From an uncultured Lachnospiraceae bacterium (lineage in GTDB: Bacteria > Bacillota > Clostridia > Lachnospirales > Lachnospiraceae): 64,000 nt of DNA. The position numbers and the translations under genes were made by a program. The DNA lies in assembly GCA_905234245.1 (NCBI GenBank), contig CAJOGN010000002.1, positions 62,001-126,000 of the forward strand. The letters are read 5' to 3'. Shown here piece by piece: positions 59,172 to 64,000 of the stretch; positions within the stretch are counted from its first letter, which is position 1, and each line of letters starts with the position of its first letter. The notes beneath the pieces were generated by a model that worked only from the letters and a program-made list of their open reading frames with translations, searched no databases and was not told the DNA's origin.

Positions 59172-59375
59172 TCACTTCCTTTCATACTCAGCATCAAAGT
59201 CTGCCTTGTGAAGCACTCTGGTCAGTCTGGGAAGTACATCCTCTCCATCCTGCCAGTCATCGCAGATATGCTGTGCCAGACTATATAATTCGCTCCCGGA
59301 ATAGCCTCTCTTCTCTCTTAGGAAAGCGACCACTCTCTGCACATTTCTGTGCGTTTTCTGTTTGATCCCTCTCAT
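59172..59375 (-). CDS. Small basic protein, unknown
   Basis: 67 residues, KQKTHRNVQRVVAFLREKRG and LAQHICDDWQDGEDVLPRL. AAGGAGGACACC precedes the ATG. Helical; might bind nucleic acid. Confidence 0.55.
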   Translation of the reverse strand: MRGIKQKTHRNVQRVVAFLREKRGYSGSELYSLAQHICDDWQDGEDVLPRLTRVLHKADFDAEYERK

Positions 59376-59385
59376 GGTGTCCTCC

Positions 59386-59550
59386 TTACCAGTTCTCTAA
59401 CATTTTTCCATTGGCATCAAAGATAGCATGTCCGAGCGGATAATCATCCTGATGGTCATAGCAGTAATTGATGGCATCTGTCTCATTATTAAATTCTGCT
59501 ACGGTCTTTCCATCATTCTTGCCGCCTACTGCAAATACTATATACTTCAT
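59386..59550 (-). CDS. Small protein, unknown
   Basis: 54 residues, MKYIVFAVGGKNDGKTVAEF and HAIFDANGKMLENW, like a single beta-beta-alpha unit. AAGGAGGAACAAAAC precedes the ATG. Confidence 0.55.
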   Translation of the reverse strand: MKYIVFAVGGKNDGKTVAEFNNETDAINYCYDHQDDYPLGHAIFDANGKMLENW

Positions 59551-59571
59551 GTTTTGTTCCTCCTTATCTTG

Positions 59572-59733
59572 TTACTCTACATAGATATTTTCAGGTTCCA
59601 TGTTATATCCGTTACCAAACACATCATTGGAAAACATTTCAGTTGCATAACGCTCTGCATCTTCTTTGTTTTCGGCAGAAACTCTAATTGACCACCAACC
59701 AGTAAACTGAATATCTACGTTATACTCTTTCAT
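59572..59733 (-). CDS. Small protein, unknown
   Basis: 53 residues from MKEYNVDIQFTGWWSIRVSA, with ENKEDAERYATEMF. AAGGAGAAAAGAA before the ATG decides the start. Confidence 0.55.
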   Translation of the reverse strand: MKEYNVDIQFTGWWSIRVSAENKEDAERYATEMFSNDVFGNGYNMEPENIYVE

Positions 59734-59762
59734 TTCTTTTCTCCTTCCTTCATAGGGGAGGC

Positions 59763-60050
59763 TTACGCCTCCTCCGGGTCTCTGACTACTGTAACTTCCC
59801 ATCCTGCGCTGATGGATTTGTCATCAGGATTAACAATAACTTTCTCAATGGTTATTAGAACAGGAATCTCACCATGAGAAATATCTGTCACTGCCCTGTA
59901 TGTGATTCCCACAAGAGCAGGAGTATTGATGATCTTGTCTCTGGTATTGCGGATGATGTCTACCATCTCATCCTTCCATGGAGTTTCCGCAAACACCATG
60001 TGATTGCTGACTATGAAGTTGATTACCTGTCTCAGTGTGGGATAAAACAT
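59763..60050 (-). CDS. Small protein, unknown
   Basis: 95 residues from MFYPTLRQVINFIVSNHMVF; EMVDIIRNTRDKIINTP and a beta C-terminal half. AAGGAGGCAAAT lies upstream; the longer frame to 60134 would cover the promoter. Confidence 0.6.
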   Translation of the reverse strand: MFYPTLRQVINFIVSNHMVFAETPWKDEMVDIIRNTRDKIINTPALVGITYRAVTDISHGEIPVLITIEKVIVNPDDKSISAGWEVTVVRDPEEA

Positions 60051-60093
60051 ATTTGCCTCCTTCATTGGCTGTATTGATTTGTCTTGGTGGTTA

Positions 60094-60134
60094 CCACCTG
60101 AGAATAATGTATCACATCTCAGGTGGCTTGTCAA
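60094..60134 (-). promoter_or_regulatory. Promoter of the 60050 gene with palindrome centred on the -10
   Basis: TTGACA (60129-60134), 17 bp, TACATT (60106-60111). CCACCTGAGA/TCTCAGGTGG (60094-60103, 60117-60126) is a perfect 10-bp inverted repeat. Confidence 0.85.
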
Positions 60135-60157
60135 ATACTTTCGTAAAAAATTATTTT

Positions 60158-60342
60158 CTAGTAATTTCGGGCAATCTCAGCAAGTGTCTCATCGATTGTC
60201 AGAAGCCCTCTCTTCCATGCTCTCAGGATTCTCTGATTAGTCTCGATGGCTTCTGCTTTCTCTCATCAGACCAGAACGGATTGCTCTTGATCTGCTTTGC
60301 TTTGTAACTGATATACTCTCTCAGGAATCTAGGTTCTTTCAT
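60158..60342 (-). pseudogene. Frame-disrupted small gene (or -1 frameshift gene)
   Basis: From the ATG at 60342 (GGAGATTGATAAA upstream) the frame reads MKEPRFLREYISYKAKQIKS, then NPFWSDERK, and stops at 60223 after 39 codons. One base back, the frame continues as EAIETNQRILRAWKRGLLTI and ends NY at 60158. The two halves look like one protein of about 61 residues, so a base has been lost near 60265 or the ribosome shifts. Confidence 0.55.
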
Positions 60343-60387
60343 TTTATCAATCTCCTCTCTGTTATTGCTCTCTCTTGGGACACTCTT

Positions 60388-60416
60388 ATACTAGCACAAA
60401 ATAAATACGATTGCAA
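60388..60416 (-). promoter_or_regulatory. Promoter of the 60342 gene
   Basis: TTGCAA, 17 bp, TAGTAT; followed by GTGTCCCAAG also present in the 61608 leader. Confidence 0.7.
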
Positions 60417-60462
60417 TAGGTTTGGAAGAAGTCTAAATATTCAGTTTATTTATTTTATTGTC

Positions 60463-60487
60463 AAAAAAAGAGAGGCTCTCGCCTCCC
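60463..60487 (-). terminator. Terminator after the 60678 gene
   Basis: GAGGC-GAGA-GCCTC hairpin followed by seven T on the minus strand. Confidence 0.8.
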
Positions 60488-60489
60488 TT

Positions 60490-60678
60490 CTAACTCCGTT
60501 TCATGATTTCCCAGAGAACCATCTTAGGCTCGCTCAGTCTGCCCAGAAGCTTTCTGTGGTTTCCTCTGTCGTACCATGTCTGATACAGGCAGTATGCATC
60601 AGTTTCTCTTTCAAGATCCTGAATGCAGATATAACGATTGCCATAGACCATAATATCCATTACTTTTCTTGTTCTCAT
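60490..60678 (-). CDS. Small protein, unknown
   Basis: 62 residues, MRTRKVMDIMVYGNRYICIQ and RKLLGRLSEPKMVLWEIM. GGGAGAGTGATGAC precedes the ATG. Confidence 0.55.
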   Translation of the reverse strand: MRTRKVMDIMVYGNRYICIQDLERETDAYCLYQTWYDRGNHRKLLGRLSEPKMVLWEIMKRS

Positions 60679-60692
60679 GTCATCACTCTCCC

Positions 60693-60926
60693 TTACTGCA
60701 AATTGAGAACCATAACAACATTGTTGATATTTGTCTTGCGTCCATCCGGGAATACCACATAGACCGTCTCGCTGTTGTAGTTGCGGTAAATGTACAGATG
60801 ATCGATCTTATCGACAGTGCCGACAGGGATCTTGCGTCCCTTGGTAACCATCACGGTATCGCCGGGAATGATTCCGCAATAATTACGGTTAACGTCATAA
60901 AGTTTTGTTACGGAATATTTGAACAT
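60693..60926 (-). CDS. Small beta-barrel-like protein
   Basis: 77 residues from MFKYSVTKLYDVNRNYCGII; PGDTVMVTKGRKIPVGTV is an SH3/KOW-like strand pair, then YVVFPDGRKTNINNVV. AAGGAGAAAATA sets the start. May bind nucleic acid or protein. Confidence 0.55.
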   Translation of the reverse strand: MFKYSVTKLYDVNRNYCGIIPGDTVMVTKGRKIPVGTVDKIDHLYIYRNYNSETVYVVFPDGRKTNINNVVMVLNLQ

Positions 60927-60978
60927 TATTTTCTCCTTCCTAATTCTTGCTTTACTTGTCATGCGTTTTAATTTATGT

Positions 60979-61242
60979 TTATTTACTGATTTTCACATCC
61001 TTTCTGTATACGATTCCATCCACCAGATTTGCCGGGGAATAGACTTCCAGTGTCAGGATCTTGTCTCCCTTCTGACAATCGATCCCGGCATAGCTGATAT
61101 AGGTAAATGGCTCTGTGACTTCATGAATCGCCCAGTCCACATGACCATCCTGTCTGCTGTTGGTGACAGTTCCCACCATGACATCAGTACAGGCAAATGT
61201 CATAAATACCGCAAGTCCTGCGGCGAGTAATTTGGTTTTCAT
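60979..61242 (-). CDS. Small exported protein/lipoprotein
   Basis: 87 residues from MKTKLLAAGLAVFMTFACTD: a signal sequence with a possible lipobox TFAC. The mature part is beta-rich (GTVTNSRQDGHVDWAI). AGGAGGCGATAAG is before the ATG. Could alter the cell surface, for example superinfection exclusion; inferred. Confidence 0.6.
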   Translation of the reverse strand: MKTKLLAAGLAVFMTFACTDVMVGTVTNSRQDGHVDWAIHEVTEPFTYISYAGIDCQKGDKILTLEVYSPANLVDGIVYRKDVKISK

Positions 61243-61256
61243 CTTATCGCCTCCTA

Positions 61257-61421
61257 TCAAAAGCAGATCGGGAGAACCATCAGAAACATCCCGATGCATA
61301 ATCCCATACAGAGAATAAAATCATCTCTGTTCTCTCTCTCTGCATCCTTAGCTAACTCTCTGCGGATGTAGGCTCTCTCTGCTCTTCTCTCCTCTTCCGT
61401 TACCCAGTGGAATTCTTTCAT
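61257..61421 (-). CDS. Small tail-anchored membrane protein
   Basis: 54 residues: a charged helix (TEEERRAERAYIRRELAKD) then a C-terminal span (FILCMGLCIGMFLMVLPIC). GAGGAGGAAGAC precedes the ATG. Confidence 0.55.
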   Translation of the reverse strand: MKEFHWVTEEERRAERAYIRRELAKDAERENRDDFILCMGLCIGMFLMVLPICF

Positions 61422-61467
61422 GTCTTCCTCCTCTTTCTGCCCTCGTGACCTCCGGGGCGGGTGAAAA

Positions 61468-61608
61468 TTATTTTTCGACTTTTTTCTTTTCATAACACCA
61501 CTCATCAGGCCATTTCTGTCCTTCGATGAAAGCTATCGTCTTCTTTAATGTCTTGAATTCTGCTACCTTTTCTGGGAAAGCCCATCCATGATATACAACA
61601 AATGTCAT
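61468..61608 (-). CDS. Small protein, unknown
   Basis: 46 residues, MTFVVYHGWAFPEKVAEFKT and KWPDEWCYEKKKVEK. GAAGGAGGCAAAT before the ATG. Expressed from 61649. Confidence 0.5.
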   Translation of the reverse strand: MTFVVYHGWAFPEKVAEFKTLKKTIAFIEGQKWPDEWCYEKKKVEK

Positions 61609-61631
61609 ATTTGCCTCCTTCTAATCTGCTC

Positions 61632-61677
61632 TCGCTTGGGACACCTTAAGAGTACCACAAGCGAAAGCATTTGTCAA
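61632..61677 (-). promoter_or_regulatory. Promoter of the 61608 gene with inverted repeat around the -10
   Basis: TTGACA (61672-61677), 17 bp, TACTCT (61649-61654). TCGCTTG/CAAGCGA (61632-61638, 61658-61664) brackets the -10. Confidence 0.75.
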
Positions 61678-61701
61678 ATACTTTTTTATTTTGTTTTCAT
61701 T

Positions 61702-61932
61702 TCAGCCCAGAACGTACTGTCTAAGCATAGAATCATCGGTATCGGAATCGAGCCACTTGTCAAATGCCTCCGGGAATCTCGATGCTAACTCATCCATGAT
61801 CCATCCTCTAACTGTCGGGATATTCGGATCATTGCTGATAGTTGTCATCTCCCAGAGATCCAGAAGCTGTCTGGTGGTTCTCTGCTTCAGGATCTTCATT
61901 GCTTTGTTGTTAATCTGCTCTCTCTTGGTCAT
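61702..61932 (-). CDS. Small helical protein, unknown
   Basis: 76 residues from MTKREQINNKAMKILKQRTT; QLLDLWEMTTISNDPNIPTVRGWIMDEL follows, a pattern common in phage and plasmid proteins near DNA-metabolism genes, without function. GGAGGCGATGAT precedes. Confidence 0.6.
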   Translation of the reverse strand: MTKREQINNKAMKILKQRTTRQLLDLWEMTTISNDPNIPTVRGWIMDELASRFPEAFDKWLDSDTDDSMLRQYVLG

Positions 61933-62078
61933 ATCATCGCCTCCATTTCTTCCAGAAGCTTGCAAATTTCATAAGCTTCTTCTGCCGTCAGGTTATACTC
62001 CTGTACAAGCTGTTCCCGGTCTTCTGCTCTCCATCCTCCGTCATAGAGGCTTGCCGCCATACTTGTATAATCTCTCAT
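61929..62078 (-). CDS. Small protein, unknown
   Basis: 49 residues, MRDYTSMAASLYDGGWRAED and QEYNLTAEEAYEICKLLEEM. GAAGGAGAAAACT precedes the ATG; the stop overlaps the next gene's start region. Confidence 0.55.
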   Translation of the reverse strand: MRDYTSMAASLYDGGWRAEDREQLVQEYNLTAEEAYEICKLLEEMEAMI

Positions 62079-62099
62079 AGTTTTCTCCTTCCTGTTTAA

Positions 62100-62273
62100 T
62101 TAATATCCGAGCCATGATAAAAGGCTCTTTAAGCTGTAATCAGTTACATCGATGATATCCACACCAGAGCCATCATCAGATGTCCAGTGTTCCTCTGCAA
62201 GCACTCTGCCGTCTCTGACAGAGTAATCGATGTGGTGTTCTGACAGGATTCCTGTGATTAATTTGATAGTCAT
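62100..62273 (-). CDS. Small protein, unknown
   Basis: 57 residues, MTIKLITGILSEHHIDYSVR and DGSGVDIIDVTDYSLKSLLS. GGAGGAAGAGAA precedes the ATG, which overlaps the stop of an upstream 18-codon frame. Confidence 0.55.
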   Translation of the reverse strand: MTIKLITGILSEHHIDYSVRDGRVLAEEHWTSDDGSGVDIIDVTDYSLKSLLSWLGY

Positions 62274-62326
62274 TTCTCTTCCTCCATTTCTTCAAGAGCC
62301 TTGCAGTATTTAAAAGTCGTTATCAT
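62270..62326 (-). CDS. 18-codon microORF upstream of the 62273 gene
   Basis: MITTFKYCKALEEMEEEK; directly after a strong promoter, its stop overlaps the next start (ATGA). It may be a leader peptide. The sequence CKALEEMEE echoes the end of the 62078 gene (CKLLEEMEA), so it could be a remnant of a duplication. Confidence 0.35.
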   Translation of the reverse strand: MITTFKYCKALEEMEEEK

Positions 62327-62338
62327 TAATTCTCTTTA

Positions 62339-62367
62339 ACTATACACTATGTTTTATTTTCTGTCAA
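62339..62367 (-). promoter_or_regulatory. Promoter of the 62326 microORF and the 62273 gene
   Basis: TTGACA, 17 bp with GAAAATAAAA, TATAGT; preceded by GCGAAAGTACT. Confidence 0.88.
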
Positions 62368-62394
62368 GTACTTTCGCAAAAAAAAAGTAAAAAT

Positions 62395-62670
62395 TTATTT
62401 TACCTTTTGAGGATAATATGTCCCGGTATCCCGGTCATAATGCATCAGTGTTAAAATAATGTTGTTCGCATGACAGACATTGATGACTGCCACAAGAGCA
62501 ACTGACAGACCAGTCACAAAAAGTGTCAGGCTATCTGTATTGACCAGAGCAGATTTTGCCATCTGCTCTAACTCCTCCACCGCAAGAGGATTAATGGTAT
62601 TCGGGAAAACCGCACCATCTACTGCATCGGGAATAGGATGCCGGGAATCACATAATGCCATGTACTTCAT
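62395..62670 (-). CDS. Small protein with one hydrophobic segment
   Basis: 91 residues. VEELEQMAKSALVNTDSLTL then LFVTGLSVALVAVINVCHAN and MHYDRDTGTYYPQKV. AAAGGAGGCAAAGTT precedes. Similar proteins occur in Clostridia phages; the hydrophobic part may be a buried helix. Confidence 0.6.
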   Translation of the reverse strand: MKYMALCDSRHPIPDAVDGAVFPNTINPLAVEELEQMAKSALVNTDSLTLFVTGLSVALVAVINVCHANNIILTLMHYDRDTGTYYPQKVK

Positions 62671-62683
62671 AACTTTGCCTCCT

Positions 62684-62989
62684 TTAACAAAATTCTGCCC
62701 AGAATGTTCTGAAGTTGTTCAATGCCTCCTTGTAGTCAGAGGCGATATATGTTTCATAATGTGCTTCTTCAAAAGGATTCGCATGGATTTCTCTTTCAAC
62801 TAACGCAGACTTCGGAATCCATGTTGTCTTGCAGTGACCATGTCCGATGCTGAGTAGTGCATACACTGCCTTATCAGTTTCTTTGATGATTGCGAACACA
62901 TCACAGGCAGATATGTTCATTTTGGCTTCATTTGCAATCTTAGTTGCAAACCAATTTTTTACTGTGTAGCTTTTCCCTGTTCCCTTCAT
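62684..62989 (-). CDS. Small protein, unknown
   Basis: 101 residues from MKGTGKSYTVKNWFATKIAN; FAIIKETDKAVYALLSIG and TTWIPKSALVE look like a beta domain that binds nucleotide or DNA. AAGGAGGCTGATGAA precedes the ATG. Confidence 0.6.
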   Translation of the reverse strand: MKGTGKSYTVKNWFATKIANEAKMNISACDVFAIIKETDKAVYALLSIGHGHCKTTWIPKSALVEREIHANPFEEAHYETYIASDYKEALNNFRTFWAEFC

Positions 62990-63011
62990 TTCATCAGCCT
63001 CCTTCATGTCT

Positions 63012-63063
63012 GCTGTGGTAATCTTTTCTCTTATAGACTACCACAGCTTTTTCTATCTGTCAA
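63012..63063 (-). promoter_or_regulatory. Promoter of the 62989 gene with inverted repeat around the -10
   Basis: TTGACA (63058-63063), 17 bp, TAGTCT (63035-63040). GCTGTGGTA/TACCACAGC (63012-63020, 63039-63047) is a perfect 9-bp inverted repeat. Confidence 0.8.
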
Positions 63064-63072
63064 GAATTATTT

Positions 63073-63462
63073 TCAGTTTCTTTTCTGCTCCGGGAAATAT
63101 CTGATCCACATGTGCTGTTTGTATGGTGTAGCACCAGACTGCCATATATCCGAGAGATAAGCCCCGATGATGATGAAGCCTTTTTCTGTTCTAGCTGTTG
63201 CCTCAATCCAGATGTCAAGCTTTTCTGAATCCAGATTGTAGGCATTCCATACTCTACAGTTTCTGTTGATCTCTGCCTTAGCCTCCAGTATTCTGTCAAG
63301 ATAGTCTCCTGTGTCTTTCAGAGCCTCCCTGACTGCGTACTCAGCCCATCCTGCTGTTGTTTCCTCATCCTCTCTCTGCTCCGCAATCATGGCCTTTGCC
63401 GCCTCGACTTCAGAGATAGTCATGTATTTCTTATAGTCCTTCGGGAATGTGATACCTTTCAT
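63073..63462 (-). CDS. Small protein, unknown
   Basis: 129 residues, MKGITFPKDYKKYMTISEVE, a helical first half and a C-terminal GFIIIGAYLSDIWQSGATPY beta part. AGGAGGCTGATGAA precedes the ATG. The final IIGAYLSDIW...HMWIRYFPE pattern recurs in phages without known role. Confidence 0.65.
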   Translation of the reverse strand: MKGITFPKDYKKYMTISEVEAAKAMIAEQREDEETTAGWAEYAVREALKDTGDYLDRILEAKAEINRNCRVWNAYNLDSEKLDIWIEATARTEKGFIIIGAYLSDIWQSGATPYKQHMWIRYFPEQKRN

Positions 63463-63503
63463 TTCATCAGCCTCCTGTCTTGTGTGTGTTTGTCGTTATG
63501 GTT

Positions 63504-63532
63504 ACTATAGCAAATTATTTTCTAGTTGTCAA
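63504..63532 (-). promoter_or_regulatory. Promoter of the 63462 gene
   Basis: TTGACA, 17 bp with AGAAAATAATT, TATAGT. Confidence 0.9.
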
Positions 63533-63536
63533 TACA

Positions 63537-63749
63537 CTATTTGAAAATTTCTTTGAGAGATTTTTTCGCCTCTCTCAATGTCTTGAAACTTCCCAGAATA
63601 TCTTCCTCGTCACAGACATCATACCATACTTTCTTATGTCCGCTGTATTCCTCTGTGAAGCTGTCATAGTCTCTTGCTACACTGCGGATAATCTGATATC
63701 CGTTCTGCTCAAAAACTACACAGTGTTCGATGTCCTTTTCTCTTGTCAT
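63537..63749 (-). CDS. Small protein, unknown
   Basis: 70 residues from MTREKDIEHCVVFEQNGYQI, chosen because AGGGAG precedes it and the promoter at 63790 excludes the longer frame. SGHKKVWYDVCDEEDILGSF and a helical LREAKKSLKEIF follow. Confidence 0.65.
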   Translation of the reverse strand: MTREKDIEHCVVFEQNGYQIIRSVARDYDSFTEEYSGHKKVWYDVCDEEDILGSFKTLREAKKSLKEIFK

Positions 63750-63789
63750 GGTATACTCCCTTCTGAATGCCTCATCGATTACACTTAAG

Positions 63790-63818
63790 ACTATATCACA
63801 TTTATTTTGTGTTTGCAA
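63790..63818 (-). promoter_or_regulatory. Promoter of the 63749 gene
   Basis: TTGCAA, 17 bp with ACAAAATAAA, TATAGT; preceded by AAAAAGTAC. Confidence 0.85.
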
Positions 63819-63879
63819 GTACTTTTTTGAAAAAAGTTTGGGATTTTTTATTTTCATACTATTCTGACAATTTAGAGTA

Positions 63880-63906
63880 AAGAAAATGGTGGGATTTCTC
63901 CCACCA
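63880..63906 (-). terminator. Terminator of the partial gene at the window end
   Basis: TGGTGGGA-GAAA-TCCCACCA on the minus strand, then TTTTC. Confidence 0.88.
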
Positions 63907-63915
63907 GTGAAGCGA

Positions 63916-64000
63916 TTAGTATTTGTATGTAGCCCAGAGATAAGCCATTACTCTGTCATTCTCTACAGGATTCTTATATCCTGCCCAGTATTTTGCATCA
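63916..64000 (-). CDS. C-terminal fragment of a gene cut by the window edge
   Basis: 27 codons ending DRVMAYLWATYKY at a TAA, in frame to the window edge and followed by a terminator. Start outside the window; no family recognised. Confidence 0.5.
   Translation of the reverse strand, partial: DAKYWAGYKNPVENDRVMAYLWATYKY

Noticed and set aside
63060-63299. 79-codon minus-strand frame
   Set aside because: Overlaps the 63073-63462 gene in another frame, which has the promoter and ribosome site.

Overview
This window is part of the genome of a large tailed bacteriophage of an anaerobic, low-GC Firmicute, most likely a gut Clostridia/Lachnospiraceae host. The evidence is a tail-fibre, holin and endolysin block, a phage replisome, an oxygen-sensitive class III ribonucleotide reductase, strong Gram-positive ribosome binding sites and sigmaA promoters, and AT-rich DNA. 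Two tyrosine recombinases, a tRNA-like att sequence, an antirepressor and an MrpR-like repressor suggest a temperate, SPbeta-like life style. An iteron array beside a small initiator-like gene leaves open plasmid-like replication.

Layout. 1-13.6 kb, plus strand: end of a large adhesin with a lectin-like variable C terminus, a series of small fibre and adaptor proteins (one split by an ORF-less group I intron), holins, endolysin and a membrane coiled-coil protein, then a terminator. 13.6-15.2 kb: candidate attP and integrase (minus strand from here on). 15.3-29.9 kb: a 3D-domain cell-wall protein, then nucleotide metabolism (FolD, dUTPase, NrdG, NrdD split by two group I introns with endonuclease genes, glutaredoxin, a DNA methyltransferase, 5'-nucleotidase, a guanylate-kinase-like enzyme, a ThyX-like protein) with small unknown genes and a free GIY-YIG gene. 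30-31.3 kb: an IS200/IS605-type TnpB element. 31.3-44.1 kb: replication and recombination (DnaE polymerase, RecJ, primase, DnaB helicase, RecA-like ATPase, a probable ssDNA-binding protein), interrupted by an IscB gene with candidate omega RNA and by an HNH gene. 44.1-46.5 kb: tRNA and structured-RNA cluster with a PD-(D/E)XK endonuclease. 46.5-55.6 kb: control region (MrpR-like protein, DGQHR protein, second recombinase, iteron origin, antirepressor, DUF932 protein). 55.6-64 kb: many tiny genes expressed from about a dozen separate, near-consensus minus-strand promoters, typical of host-takeover genes.

Working together: NrdD, NrdG, glutaredoxin, dUTPase, the NMP kinase-like protein, FolD and the ThyX-like protein would supply dNTPs to the DnaE, primase and helicase replisome. 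The most striking feature is the load of endonuclease-type elements: two intron-encoded homing endonucleases, three free-standing ones, and both RNA-guided transposon nuclease families (TnpB and IscB), most of them placed in or next to the nucleotide and replication genes.
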